Source: Streptomyces flavofungini
Lineage (GTDB): Bacteria; Actinomycetota; Actinomycetes; Streptomycetales; Streptomycetaceae
Direction of reading: 5' to 3'
Length of the DNA stretch: 64,000 nucleotides
Assembly (NCBI RefSeq): GCF_014650815.1
Contig: NZ_BMVR01000009.1
Span: 248,001-312,000 of the forward strand
Below, one piece after another: positions 26,483 to 35,299 of this stretch. The translations under genes and the position numbers were made by a program. The first letter of the stretch is position 1, and each line of letters opens with the position of its first letter. A model generated the notes under the pieces. That model was not told where the DNA came from, ran no database searches, and saw only the letters and a program-made list of their open reading frames with translations.

Positions 26483-28078
26483 ATGGGCGCAGGGGCGGGT
26501 ACGGACATCGGCTTCGGCGAGGTCGCCGCCGCGCATCCCGACCGGCCCGCGCTCGTCGAGCCCGACGGCACCACCCTGTCGTACGGGGAGCTCGCGGCCC
26601 GGGTGCACCGGCTCGCGCACGTCCTCGCGGGGCTCGGGCTGCGGCCGGGGGACTGTGTCGCCGCGATGCTGCCCAACAGCCGCGCCTTCTTCGAACTGCG
26701 GCTCGCCACCGGCCGGTCGGGCCTGTACTTCACGCCGTTCAGCCACCACTTCACCACCGCCGAGGTGACGCATGTCGTCACCGACAGCGAGGCGCGGGTG
26801 GTGGTCGTGGACGCGTCGCTGCTCGACGTGGCGGGGCCCGCGCTGGACGCCGCGGGAATCCCGGCGGAACGGCGCCTGGTGTGGGGGGCGGGGCGGCCGC
26901 CCCCGGGCTGGACCGGCTACGAGGCCCTCCTTGCCACCGCCCCCGCCACCCCGCCCCCGCACCCCCGGGCGGGCGGCGTCATGCTCTACACCTCCGGCAC
27001 CACCGGCCGCCCCAAGGCCGTCCGCCGGGAGCTGTGGGACGGGCCTCCCGGGCCGAGTCCGTACGAGGTGGACTTCCTGACCCGGGTCGGCGTGCGCCCG
27101 GGCGCGTACACGCAGTTGTGTGCCGCGCCGCTGTACCACGCGGCGCCCGGCCTGTTCGCGAACATGGCGATGCAGTTCGGGCACACGGTCGTGATCGCCG
27201 AACGGCCGCGTACGGAGGACTGGTTGGAGCTCGTCGAGCGGCACCGGGTCGGCGTGCTGTTCGCGGTGCCCACGGTCCTGCACCGGCTCCTTCGGCTGCC
27301 CGCCGAGGTGCGCGGGCGGTACGACGTGTCGAGCCTGAGCGCTGTCGTGCACGGCGCCGCGCCCTGCCCGCCCGACGTGAAGCGGCGCGCCATCGACTGG
27401 TTCGGGCCGGTCCTGTACGAGTTCTACGCCGCGACCGAGGGCGGGGTCACCGCCGCGAGCAGCGCCGACTGGCTGGCCAGGCCCGGCACCGTGGGGCAGC
27501 CTCTCGCGGACATCGACGTGCGGATCCTCGACGGGGACGGGCGGCCGGTCGCCGTCGGGGAGACCGGCGGGGTGTACTTCCGGCCCGTCGTCCCGTTCAC
27601 GTACTACAAGGACGCCGAGAAGACCGAACGGGCCATGCGGGGCGGGTACTTCACCGCCGGTGACGAGGGGTACGTCGACGAGGACGGGTGGCTGTACCTG
27701 CGGGACCGGCGCACCGACCTGATCATCTCCGGGGGCGTGAACGTGTACCCGGCGGAGGTCGAGGCCGTCCTCATCGCGCATCCGGACGTCGCGGACGTGG
27801 CCGTCGTCGGGGTGCCCGACGCGGAGTGGGGGCAGCGGGTCGCCGCCGTCGTCCAGCCCGAGCCGGGGATACCGGGCGACGACACGTTCGCCGACCGCCT
27901 CGCCGCGCACTGCCGGGGCGCGCTCGCCGGGTTCAAGGTGCCGCGCGTGATCGAGTTCCGGGAGCGGGTGCCGAGGTCGGAGGCGGGGAAGGTGCTGCGG
28001 CGGGAGATCCGCCTCGGGTCGGCGGAATTCGGGTCGGCGGAGTCCGGGTCGGCTGCGGGTCCGGTGCCCGGCGCCTAG
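26483..28078 (+). CDS. Acyl-CoA synthetase (ANL/AMP-binding family)
   Basis: 531 aa from ATG 26483 (GAGGGGG 5 nt upstream); ATG 26450 is an in-frame alternative without a ribosome site. It activates a carboxylic acid as acyl-AMP and transfers it to CoA. Visible motifs: P-loop-like MLYTSGTTGRPKAV, YAATEGG (A5), YFTAGDEGYVDEDGWLYLRDR (A7-A8), and near the C-terminus PRSEAGKVLRREI with the catalytic Lys. The substrate is not evident; layout resembles medium or long-chain fatty acid CoA ligases. The C-terminus ends in a Gly-Ser repeat (GSAEFGSAESGSA). It stands alone, downstream of a broken gene. Confidence 0.92.
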   Translation: MGAGAGTDIGFGEVAAAHPDRPALVEPDGTTLSYGELAARVHRLAHVLAGLGLRPGDCVAAMLPNSRAFFELRLATGRSGLYFTPFSHHFTTAEVTHVVTDSEARVVVVDASLLDVAGPALDAAGIPAERRLVWGAGRPPPGWTGYEALLATAPATPPPHPRAGGVMLYTSGTTGRPKAVRRELWDGPPGPSPYEVDFLTRVGVRPGAYTQLCAAPLYHAAPGLFANMAMQFGHTVVIAERPRTEDWLELVERHRVGVLFAVPTVLHRLLRLPAEVRGRYDVSSLSAVVHGAAPCPPDVKRRAIDWFGPVLYEFYAATEGGVTAASSADWLARPGTVGQPLADIDVRILDGDGRPVAVGETGGVYFRPVVPFTYYKDAEKTERAMRGGYFTAGDEGYVDEDGWLYLRDRRTDLIISGGVNVYPAEVEAVLIAHPDVADVAVVGVPDAEWGQRVAAVVQPEPGIPGDDTFADRLAAHCRGALAGFKVPRVIEFRERVPRSEAGKVLRREIRLGSAEFGSAESGSAAGPVPGA

Positions 28079-28143
28079 CGAGAGCCGCCTCGGAGCCTGC
28101 TGAGGGCTGCCTCGGAGCCTGGCGAGAGCCGCCCCGGTGCCTG
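28078..28143. repeat. Imperfect 22-23-bp tandem repeat, three copies
   Basis: Units start near 28078, 28099 and 28122, sharing GCCTCGGAGCCTG-like cores. They begin at the acyl-CoA synthetase stop. Confidence 0.6.
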
Positions 28144-28176
28144 GCGCACAGCACCAGCGCCCCGTCCCGGCGCATG

Positions 28177-28195
28177 AAAAAAGCGGGCACCCGCT
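28177..28195 (-). terminator. Intrinsic terminator facing the minus strand
   Basis: Read on the minus strand: AGCGGG-TG-CCCGCT (28195-28182) running into T6 (28182-28177). No minus-strand gene lies upstream of it; it would stop transcription antisense to the glycosyltransferase gene. It may also form part of a bidirectional barrier. Confidence 0.5.
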
Positions 28196-28316
28196 CCCCG
28201 CCACTCTCAACGTATAGCTCACCGGGGGGCTTGCGGCAAGGCCCCCGTGGTGGCGCAGAATCGCCCGCCGAGGCCGGGATTCGAGGCCGGGAGCCGGGGA
28301 CATGGGGAGTGGCGAA

Positions 28317-29531
28317 ATGCGTGTGGTGCTGTCGACGTACGGGTCGCGTGGGGACGTCGAGCCGCTGGTGGGGCTCGCGGTGCGGCTGCGGGAGCTGGGC
28401 GCGGAGGTACGGGTGTGCGCGCCGCCGGACGAGGAGTTCGGGCAGCGCCTCGCCGGGGTCGGGGTGGAGCTGGTGCCGGTCGGGCGGTCGGCGCGGGAGC
28501 TGACGACCGCGACGCGGCAGCCGAAGTCCCTGCCGGAGCGCGCGGCCGAGCTGATCGCGAGCCAGCTCGACGCCGTGGGCGAGGCGGCCGAGGGCTGCGA
28601 CGCGCTGGTGGCCACCGGCATGGTGCCCGCCGTGGCCGGGGCGCGGTCGGTGGCGGAGAAGCGGGGCGTTCCGTCCGTGTCGGTGACGTTCCAGCAGCTC
28701 ACGCTGCCGTCGCCGCACCACGCCCCGCTGGCGTACCCGGGCCGCCCGTTCCCGCCGGAGGTCACCGACAACCATGTGCTGTGGGACCTGGACGCCCGCA
28801 GCATCAACGCCCTGTTCGGCGAGGCGGTCAACAGCAACCGGGCCGCCATCGGCCTGCCCCCGGTGGCCGACGTCCGCGACTACGTCATCGGCGACCGGCC
28901 GTGGCTGGCGACGGACCCGGTCCTGGACCCGTGGCGGCAGGCGGAGTCCGGGGCGTTCGAGGTCGTACAGACCGGCGCCTGGACCCTGCCGGACGAACGC
29001 CCCCTGCCGGACGATCTGTCGGCGTTCCTGGAGGCGGGTGCGCCCCCGGTCTACGTGGGCTTCGGCAGCATGCCCATGCACGGCTCGGCGGACGTCGCCC
29101 GGGTGGCCATCGAGGCGGTACGCGCCCAGGGCCGCCGTGTCCTCGTCCGGCGCGGCTGGGCCGACCTGGCCCTGATCGACGACCAGGACGACTGCTTCGC
29201 CGTCGGCGAGGCCAACCACCAGGCGCTGTTCCCCCGGGTGGCCGCCGTCGTGCACCACGGCGGCGCGGGCACGACGACGACGGCGGCCCGTGCCGGTGCC
29301 CCGCAGGTGGTGCTTCCGCAGGCCACGGACCAGCCGTACTGGGCGGGCCGGGTCGCCGGGCTCGGCATCGGCGCGGCGCACGAGGGCCCGACGCCGACCT
29401 TCGCCTCCTTGTCGGCCGCCCTCACGACCGCCCTGACCCCCGGGGTCCGCGAGCGGGCGGCGGCGGTGGCGGCCGCGGTCAGCGACGACGGGGCGGCGGT
29501 GGCGGCGAAGCTGGTGCTCGGGCTCGTATGA
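28317..29531 (+). CDS. UDP-sugar-dependent glycosyltransferase (GT1/MGT family)
   Basis: 404 aa from ATG 28317, with GGGGAG 7 nt upstream; ATG 28302 is in frame but has a weaker site. Two Rossmann domains: the acceptor half begins MRVVLSTYGSRGDVEPLVGLA, the donor half begins PPVYVGFGSMPM. The nucleotide-sugar signature is VHHGGAGTTTTAARAGAPQV followed by LPQATDQPYWAGRV. These enzymes add sugars to small hydrophobic molecules, often macrolides, aureolic acids or glycopeptides, or inactivate antibiotics. No biosynthetic cluster surrounds it, so detoxification or modification of a diffusible compound is more likely than a pathway role. Confidence 0.92.
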   Translation: MRVVLSTYGSRGDVEPLVGLAVRLRELGAEVRVCAPPDEEFGQRLAGVGVELVPVGRSARELTTATRQPKSLPERAAELIASQLDAVGEAAEGCDALVATGMVPAVAGARSVAEKRGVPSVSVTFQQLTLPSPHHAPLAYPGRPFPPEVTDNHVLWDLDARSINALFGEAVNSNRAAIGLPPVADVRDYVIGDRPWLATDPVLDPWRQAESGAFEVVQTGAWTLPDERPLPDDLSAFLEAGAPPVYVGFGSMPMHGSADVARVAIEAVRAQGRRVLVRRGWADLALIDDQDDCFAVGEANHQALFPRVAAVVHHGGAGTTTTAARAGAPQVVLPQATDQPYWAGRVAGLGIGAAHEGPTPTFASLSAALTTALTPGVRERAAAVAAAVSDDGAAVAAKLVLGLV

Positions 29532-29577
29532 CCCGCACGGGGCCCAGCGGGCTCGGCGCGCTGCGGCCCGACGGTTC

Positions 29578-30279
29578 TCAGAGTCCCAAACCCCTGACCA
29601 AATCGCACAGTTCATCCCGGTACAGCACCGCCGGATCATCGATCTGCGGCCGCAGCAACCCGTCGATCTCCAGCGTCACGAGCCCGTGCATCCGCCCCCA
29701 CACCCGCAGTGACAGGGCGAGCACGGCGGGCGTGAGGTCGGGAAAGGCGGCGCGGGCCACGGCGGTGAACGCCGGGTCGAAGTCCTCCCAGACGTAGGCG
29801 CTGCCGCCGAGGCCGCCGCTGCCGCCGCCCACGGCGGGCCGCGCCGTCGTCGCGACCTCCACGATCCCGAGGCACAGCTCGTACTCCGCCTCGGCGCTCT
29901 CGGCGGTGTCCGCGCGCGGCACCCGGCCCCGCCCGCTGAACAACAACCGGAACTCCTGCGGATGCGTGAGCGCCCACTCCCGGTACGCGAGCCCGTGGGC
30001 CAGGGCCCGCGCACCCGGATCCCCCGCCGGATGCGCCTCGCGGGCCGCGCGGAGGTGCGCGGCCAGGTCCCGGTACGCGTCCGCCGCGAGCGCCGCGAGG
30101 AGCGCCTCGCGGGTGTCGAAGTAGCTGTAGAACGTGCCGGGCGCCATGCCCATGTCGCGGGCGATGCCTCGGAGGGCGACGGCCTCGGCGCCCTCCTCGA
30201 CCAGGTGTTTCAGGGCGGTCGCCTTGATCTCGGCGGTGGTCTGGGCGCGGTGGCGCTCGCGGCGGCTGGCAGCAGGCAT
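29578..30279 (-). CDS. TetR-family transcriptional regulator (WHG-type C-terminal domain)
   Basis: 233 aa from ATG 30279. The N-terminal helix-turn-helix spans about residues 12-58 (TTAEIKATALKHLVEEGAEAVALRGIARDMGMAPGTFYSYF split across helices 1-4). The ligand domain ends in the WGRMHGLVTLE motif of the WHG group. It is divergent from the 30387 gene with a 107-bp spacer containing inverted half-sites, the usual layout for a TetR repressor controlling its neighbour. It converges with the glycosyltransferase gene. Confidence 0.93.
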   Translation of the reverse strand: MPAASRRERHRAQTTAEIKATALKHLVEEGAEAVALRGIARDMGMAPGTFYSYFDTREALLAALAADAYRDLAAHLRAAREAHPAGDPGARALAHGLAYREWALTHPQEFRLLFSGRGRVPRADTAESAEAEYELCLGIVEVATTARPAVGGGSGGLGGSAYVWEDFDPAFTAVARAAFPDLTPAVLALSLRVWGRMHGLVTLEIDGLLRPQIDDPAVLYRDELCDLVRGLGL

Positions 30280-30304
30280 GGCTCCATGGTACGGCGAGCA
30301 AAGG

Positions 30305-30337
30305 TTGAACAGTGTTTGGGAATTGGTCAATGTTCGA
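30305..30337. promoter_or_regulatory. Candidate TetR operator
   Basis: TTGAACA (30305-30311) and TGTTCGA (30331-30337) form an imperfect inverted repeat in the spacer between the TetR gene and its divergent neighbour. The left half also contains AACAGTGTT, a small palindrome. Confidence 0.45.
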
Positions 30338-30386
30338 GTTATGGTCCCGGTGTATCCCGAATCCCACGGCAGCAAAGGGGTGTGGC

Positions 30387-31178
30387 ATGGCCACGCACAC
30401 GTACGGACCCGGCCCGATCAAGGGCTACGACATCGGCCCGATCCCCATGGAGGCCGCGTTCACGTCGGACTTCCCGCTGGCGGCCGGCATCGGCGCGGCG
30501 GACGTGCAGGACATCGTGGACAAGCAGGAGGTGGAGCGACGCGTCATGGACGTACGGCCGGGCATGTACGCGAAGTACATGCCGAGCCGGGTGGACGAGG
30601 CGGCGGGGCGGCACTACACCGGCGGCCGGTATCTCTTCGAGACGTGGGCCGACGTCCTCGACTACGAGCGGTTCACCAGCCAGGAGCTGGAATTCGAGCC
30701 GGGTGTGAAGTTCTGGAGCCGCCCGTTCTTCCAGAACGTGGAGCGCTTCGTCTGGCGGGTCGCGGGGGCGCACAACTTCCTGCCCCTGGACGCGCATCAC
30801 GTGAGCCGGTTCGAGCGGTTCCGGTACTCCGTGGACACGGCGACCGACGCCGAGGCGGCGCTGCTGCGGGCGTGGGGCTCCGTGCGCGACGAGGCCCAGG
30901 CGCGCGGGAACGCGGCCGTGTGGCTGCTGCACCAGCCGGAGCAGCGGCTCATCGGCATCCACACGGTGGCCTCCCGGACCACCCCGGCCGACCTGGAGGC
31001 CACGCCGTCCCTCGGGGCGCTGCTGCCCGCGTCCCTCGCGCCCGACCGGTACTTCGACCGGTCCAGCCGGATCCTCTCCCTCTGGCTGCCCAAGTCCCGC
31101 CTCGCGGGCGGCGCGCCGTCGGCGTATCCGTCGGCGCCGCTGCTTCCGCTGCCGTCGGTGGCGGCGCAGGAGGTCTGA
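30387..31178 (+). CDS. Conserved protein of unknown function, TetR-controlled
   Basis: 263 aa from ATG 30387 with AAAGGGG upstream. A soluble mixed alpha/beta protein, rich in aromatic residues (YLFETWADVLDYERFTSQE, KFWSRPFFQNVERFVWRVAG). It contains LPLDAHHVSRFERFRY and NAAVWLLHQPEQRLIGIHTVAS; the pair of His in the first might bind metal or substrate. I recognise no family. Being divergent from a TetR gene, it is probably induced by a small molecule. Confidence 0.75.
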   Translation: MATHTYGPGPIKGYDIGPIPMEAAFTSDFPLAAGIGAADVQDIVDKQEVERRVMDVRPGMYAKYMPSRVDEAAGRHYTGGRYLFETWADVLDYERFTSQELEFEPGVKFWSRPFFQNVERFVWRVAGAHNFLPLDAHHVSRFERFRYSVDTATDAEAALLRAWGSVRDEAQARGNAAVWLLHQPEQRLIGIHTVASRTTPADLEATPSLGALLPASLAPDRYFDRSSRILSLWLPKSRLAGGAPSAYPSAPLLPLPSVAAQEV

Positions 31179-31230
31179 GGGGAGCGGGTGCCGGGCGCCG
31201 TTGTCAGTGGCTCCGCGTAGCGTCGCGGGC

Positions 31231-31881
31231 ATGGGTGAAGACGCGTACTTGATCAGGACCCGGACGTCTTACGACGCCATCGCCGAGGCCGTCGAGAAGG
31301 AGTGGCGGGGCGAGCTGGACAACTGGCCGCTGGCGCGGGCGATGTTCACGGCCTACGCCGAGCTGGTGCGGGACGCGGGCGGGGGCACGGTGGCCGACAT
31401 CGGGTGCGGCACGGGGGAGGTGAGCGCGATCCTGAGCTCCCTGGGGCTGCGGATGCGGGGGATCGACCTGTCGCCGGGGATGCTGGCGCTGGCCCGCGCC
31501 AAGTATCCGCACCTGCGGTTCGACGTCGGCACGATGACGGCGCTCGACCTGCCGGACGGGGAACTCGGCGGGGTGGTCGCGTGGTACTCGACGATCCACA
31601 TCCCGCCGGCCGACCTGCCGAAGGTCTTCGCCGAGTTCCACCGCGTCCTCGCCCCCGGCGGGCAGCTCCTGCTCGGCTTCCAGGTCGGCGACGGCATCCG
31701 CCACTTCGACGAGGCCTTCGGCCACGACGTGGACCTGGACTTCCAGCGCTGGCGGCCGGAGCGGATCACGGAGCAGCTGCGGGAGGCTGGGTTCGCCGCG
31801 AACGGGTACCTGCTGCGCGAGCCGTACGAGGGGGAGCGGACGCAGCACGCGCACCTCCTGGCGGCGAAGCCGCGCGCGTAG
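31231..31881 (+). CDS. Class I SAM-dependent methyltransferase
   Basis: 216 aa from ATG 31231. SAM motif I is VADIGCGTGEV near residues 50-60, motif II region GIDLSPGMLALARAKYP, and motif III RVLAPGGQLLLGFQ. The fold matches small-molecule O- or C-methyltransferases (Methyltransf_11/25). No good Shine-Dalgarno precedes ATG; TTGTCAGTGG at 31201 and TAGCGT at 31218 suggest promoter elements very close to the start. The substrate is unknown; no pathway genes adjoin it. Confidence 0.88.
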   Translation: MGEDAYLIRTRTSYDAIAEAVEKEWRGELDNWPLARAMFTAYAELVRDAGGGTVADIGCGTGEVSAILSSLGLRMRGIDLSPGMLALARAKYPHLRFDVGTMTALDLPDGELGGVVAWYSTIHIPPADLPKVFAEFHRVLAPGGQLLLGFQVGDGIRHFDEAFGHDVDLDFQRWRPERITEQLREAGFAANGYLLREPYEGERTQHAHLLAAKPRA

Positions 31882-32040
31882 GCCGTCCGGCCGGGGGCAC
31901 GGGGACGGGGCGCGGGAAGGCGGGCGGTCTGCCGGGGGCCCGTCCGGCGGCGCGGTTTGCCGAACCGGCAACAACTCTCGGCACCCGCCCCCACCCCCGT
32001 ACAGACTCGTGACGAGCAGCCCCGCACATCCGGAGGAGCC

Positions 32041-33033
32041 ATGACCATGACCGACGCACTCGATGTGAGGCACAGCCTGCTGGAGCTGCCCGAGAACCCC
32101 GGCATCCGCGTCCACGCCGTGGAACAGGGCTCCGGCCCGCTGGTCCTCCTGGTGCACGGCTTCCCGGAGACCTGGTACTCGTGGCGGCGGCAGCTCCCGG
32201 CGCTTGCGGCGGCCGGATACCGGGCGGTGGCGATCGACGTACGCGGGTACGGCCGCTCCTCGAAGCCGCGCGACACGACGGACTACGGGATGCTCGCGCA
32301 CGTCGCCGACAACGTGGGCGTCGTCCGCGCGCTCGGCGAGGAGACCGCCGTGATCGTCGGGCACGACTGGGGCTCGCCCATCGCGGCGAACTCGGCGCTG
32401 CTCCGGCCGGACGTCTTCCGCGCGGCCGCGCTGATGAGCGTGCCGTACGCGCCCCGGGGCGGCCCCCGCCCCACCGACGCGTTCGCCGCGATCCCCGGCG
32501 ACGAGGACTTCTACATCTCCTACTTCCAGGAGCCCGGCCGCGCCGAGGCCGACATGGAGCCGGACGTGCGCGGCTGGATCGCGGGCTTCTACACCGCCCT
32601 GTCCGGCGACACGATGCCGCCGCCGGACGCGCCCAGCCTGCACTTCGTGCCCAAGGGCGGCCGGATGTCGGACCGCTTCCCGCAGGGCGGGCCGCTCCCG
32701 GAGTGGCTGTCCGAGGAGGAACTCGACGTGTACGCGGACGAGTTCGAGGGGGGCGGCATGGCCGGTCCGCTCGGCCGGTACCGCAACATGGACCGCGACT
32801 GGGCGGACCTCGCGGCCTGGGACGGCGCACCGCTCACCCAGCCGTCCCTGTTCGTCGCGGGCGAGCTCGACCCGTCCCTCCAGTGGCTGTCCGCCGCCCT
32901 CGACGCGTACCCGGTGACGCTCCCCGGCCTGGCCGCGTCCCACATCCTCAAGGGCTGCGGGCACTGGGTGCAGCAGGAGCGGGCCGAGGAGGTCAACGGG
33001 ATCCTGGTGAGCTGGCTGCGGGCCGTGGTGTGA
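32041..33033 (+). CDS. Epoxide hydrolase-like alpha/beta hydrolase
   Basis: 330 aa from ATG 32041 with GGAGGAGCC just before it; ATG 32047 is an alternative. The oxyanion motif HGFPETW, the nucleophile Asp109 in VGHDWGS, and the catalytic His308 in GCGHWVQQ mark the epoxide hydrolase branch, in which Asp forms an ester with the epoxide and water releases the diol. The cap domain (about 135-240) is typical in length. It stands alone and converges with the next gene with a 12-bp gap. Confidence 0.9.
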   Translation: MTMTDALDVRHSLLELPENPGIRVHAVEQGSGPLVLLVHGFPETWYSWRRQLPALAAAGYRAVAIDVRGYGRSSKPRDTTDYGMLAHVADNVGVVRALGEETAVIVGHDWGSPIAANSALLRPDVFRAAALMSVPYAPRGGPRPTDAFAAIPGDEDFYISYFQEPGRAEADMEPDVRGWIAGFYTALSGDTMPPPDAPSLHFVPKGGRMSDRFPQGGPLPEWLSEEELDVYADEFEGGGMAGPLGRYRNMDRDWADLAAWDGAPLTQPSLFVAGELDPSLQWLSAALDAYPVTLPGLAASHILKGCGHWVQQERAEEVNGILVSWLRAVV

Positions 33034-33045
33034 CCCGGCCGGGCG

Positions 33046-34272
33046 CTACATCCACACGCCCTTCAGGAAGGGGTACGCGTCCGTGAGCTTCGTCGGCCCC
33101 TGCACCAGCTTGCCCTCGCTGACGATCACGAACTGGTCGTCCTTGAGGAGGAAGTAGTGCATGGCGTCGTCGAAGGGGGCGGAGGCGGCGGTGTCGGGGG
33201 CGAGCAGGAACTCGGGGGGCGCGTGCGGCAGCCTGAACTCCTGCGTGTACTCGGGGTCGTCGAGCATGGTGAGCACGGCACGGTCCTCAAGGAAGTACAC
33301 GATGCGGTCGCCCTTGCGGTCGGCGGCGGTGACGGCCTTGATCTGCGCCCCCTGGAGGTCCGCCGGAAGCAGCCGCCCCCGTTCGTCCGCGGACCGCTCC
33401 GAGAACTCCCGGATGTCATGGCCGAGCACGGCCGCGTGCGTATAGCTGCTGCCCTTGCGGGTGTTGATGACGTCCGCGGCGGCGGCCGGGAACCCGTGCG
33501 GGAGCCGCTGGAACTGCTCGCTTGCCTTCTTCGGACCGGACTCGATACCGCGCCGGGGCGAGAAGCGGATGAACTCGTCGCCGCGGAAGCCGTCGAAGCG
33601 CAGGTACGGGGCCCGCGGGTCCGGGACGGTCTTGGCCATCGTCTCGAAGACCCCGCCGCCCGCGTCCAGCACGCCCTTGAGCGCGGAGGCCAGCACGTTC
33701 CCGGGCGTGGCGAGGGTGCCCGGCGAGATGATCCGCGCGGTCAGCGCGTCGAAGGCCTTCGTCTCACCGAGCGCGGGCACGCTCTCCAGGCGCCAGGCCT
33801 GCGTGCCGCGCCCCTCCTCCGTCTTCGGCTCCCCCTGCTCCAGCTCGGCGCCCGCGTCCCCGCGCTCACCCCGCACCGCGAGGTGCTTCCCGCTGTTCAC
33901 ATTCACCCAGGAGTAGACGTCGTCGCCGATCCGCTCCGGCCGCCACAACTGCGTGACCAGCAGGTCCTCCCGGGACTCCGGCGGGCACTGCTGCACCGCC
34001 GCGCCCGCGCGGCCCCGGTTCACCAGAATGTCCATGCGCAGCGTGCTGTGGACGTTCTGCAGCGTCCACGACCCCTCCCGCGCGCTGTGCGGCTTCAGAT
34101 GCCAGAACTGCCGGTGCCGCTCCGGCCCTTCGGCGTGCAGCTCCTCCAGTACGACCTTCGCGCCCTGTTTCGCGCCGCCTCCCGGCCGCACCCCCGCGTA
34201 CAGTCCGCTCGCCTCGTTCTTGATGAGGTAGATGCCCTCAGACAGTGCTGACTGGCCTGGCTGTGCTGCCAC
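33046..34272 (-). CDS. R-type lectin (ricin) domain joined to hemopexin-like repeats
   Basis: 408 aa from GTG 34272 (GGGAGG 6 nt upstream; TTG 34278 is too close to that site). Residues about 10-165 form a ricin-type beta-trefoil: GIYLIKNEASGLYAGV, QFWHLKP and QAWRLE are the usual QxW-like elements. The C-terminal half has hemopexin-like blades (DEFIRFSP, DRIVYFLEDRAVLTM, AMHYFLLKDDQFVIVSEGKL). No signal peptide is visible, so it would be cytoplasmic or exported by another route. Lectin plus hemopexin architecture suggests binding of glycans or of an insecticidal-type ligand; the role is unknown. Confidence 0.75.
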   Translation of the reverse strand: MAAQPGQSALSEGIYLIKNEASGLYAGVRPGGGAKQGAKVVLEELHAEGPERHRQFWHLKPHSAREGSWTLQNVHSTLRMDILVNRGRAGAAVQQCPPESREDLLVTQLWRPERIGDDVYSWVNVNSGKHLAVRGERGDAGAELEQGEPKTEEGRGTQAWRLESVPALGETKAFDALTARIISPGTLATPGNVLASALKGVLDAGGGVFETMAKTVPDPRAPYLRFDGFRGDEFIRFSPRRGIESGPKKASEQFQRLPHGFPAAAADVINTRKGSSYTHAAVLGHDIREFSERSADERGRLLPADLQGAQIKAVTAADRKGDRIVYFLEDRAVLTMLDDPEYTQEFRLPHAPPEFLLAPDTAASAPFDDAMHYFLLKDDQFVIVSEGKLVQGPTKLTDAYPFLKGVWM

Positions 34273-34328
34273 GGTCAACCTCCCGGAACGTCGGGTCGGG
34301 CACGCACCCGCGGTGCGCCGCGGTCAGC

Positions 34329-34643
34329 CTAGAAGCGGAAGCCGTGATCCCGATACGGCCCGGTTTCAGCCGTTATTAACCCCTCAACTAGGGGCGCCAC
34401 CACGGGTTGCCATCGGCCGCGATATTGAGTTTCCCGGCGGGCGCCGCCGTGCCAGGGCCGTCGCTCACCGGTCGCGGCGGTTCCAGAAGTCGCGCCACCA
34501 CTGGCCCCGGTCCTTGGGGGGGGCGGCAGGAAGGCCTTGGCGATGCGCGTGACGCACATCGTGACCACCAGAAGGAAAACGAGGAGCCAGATCGCCCACC
34601 AGGGCGCGTTCGGAAGGAGATCGGGCAGATCGAGCAGAGACAT
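34329..34643 (-). CDS. Small single-TM protein with a frameshifting C8 tract
   Basis: From ATG 34643 the first 40 codons encode a clear membrane helix (NAPWWAIWLLVFLLVVTM) and RIAKAFLP. A run of eight C on this strand (34516-34523) follows. In the present frame the product continues to 104 aa with poor codon bias. One extra C would instead give a 59-aa protein ending KDRGQWWRDFWNRRDR, stop at 34465, with G or C at every third position. The shorter form is almost certainly the ancestral protein. The tract length could be a real mutation, a phase switch or a sequencing error. Confidence 0.6.
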   Translation of the reverse strand: MSLLDLPDLLPNAPWWAIWLLVFLLVVTMCVTRIAKAFLPPPPRTGASGGATSGTAATGERRPWHGGARRETQYRGRWQPVVAPLVEGLITAETGPYRDHGFRF

Positions 34644-34679
34644 CAGTGGCCTTCCCAGCCGGAGCCGGGGGCGTGTCGG

Positions 34680-35270
34680 CTACGCCGCGTGTGCCTCTCC
34701 CGGAGGGCGCGCAGCCGAGACGCCCCATCGAGTGCTGATCGATGGGGAGTTCGGCCGTCCGGGCGCGCGCGGGATCGTGGGCGTGGTCAGGCGGACCACA
34801 CCGCACGGTGAGCGGTCGTGTCTCGGGACGGTGTCCACGTACTCGTAGTCGCACGGGACGAGCTCCTTCGCCAAGTCCTGGCGGATCAGGGCGATGAGGG
34901 CGCACATGGAGTCCGCGAGTCGGCGTGCCTGCTCGGCGTACATAGCCGGGTACGTCAGAGGGGGCGGCGCACCGGCGCTTTGCAGGGACAGCGCCGTGGC
35001 CTGCGGCAGGAGGGTGTCCTTCTCCGCCGTCCGCGCGATCGTCGCGCGCAGCCCCCACTCGTCGTAGTCCGGCTGGCTGTCCAGGTATTCGTGGAAGCGG
35101 ATAGTCGCGGAAAGCACCGACAAGAGGGAGCTGGCGCGGTGTCGACCGTCCAGGGCGACGGCGGAGTTGTAGCGCTCCCAGAGCTTGTCCGACAGCACAT
35201 GCGCAGACGTGATGACGACGTTCCGAGGCGTGGAGAACCCCGTGCGCCAGTCTGCTCCCGCCGTCGTCAC
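34680..35270 (-). CDS. Unknown 196-aa protein near the XRE-DUF397 locus
   Basis: GTG 35270 start. Mostly helical (NVVITSAHVLSDKLWERYNSAVA, AMYAEQARRLADSMCALIALI), soluble, no motif recognised. The C-terminal 50 residues are basic and Pro-rich. It follows the 78-aa gene by 29 bp on the same strand, so both form a small operon divergent from the XRE regulator. Confidence 0.65.
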   Translation of the reverse strand: MTTAGADWRTGFSTPRNVVITSAHVLSDKLWERYNSAVALDGRHRASSLLSVLSATIRFHEYLDSQPDYDEWGLRATIARTAEKDTLLPQATALSLQSAGAPPPLTYPAMYAEQARRLADSMCALIALIRQDLAKELVPCDYEYVDTVPRHDRSPCGVVRLTTPTIPRAPGRPNSPSISTRWGVSAARPPGEAHAA

Positions 35271-35299
35271 GCCGACAGCCTACGAGGCGGGTGTGGCGC

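Noticed and set aside
25979..28078. A single 699-residue fusion of the 90-residue domain with the acyl-CoA synthetase
   Set aside because: The connecting 160 residues are Arg/Pro/His-rich nonsense and the synthetase has its own ribosome site at 26471; kept as a broken gene plus a separate enzyme.
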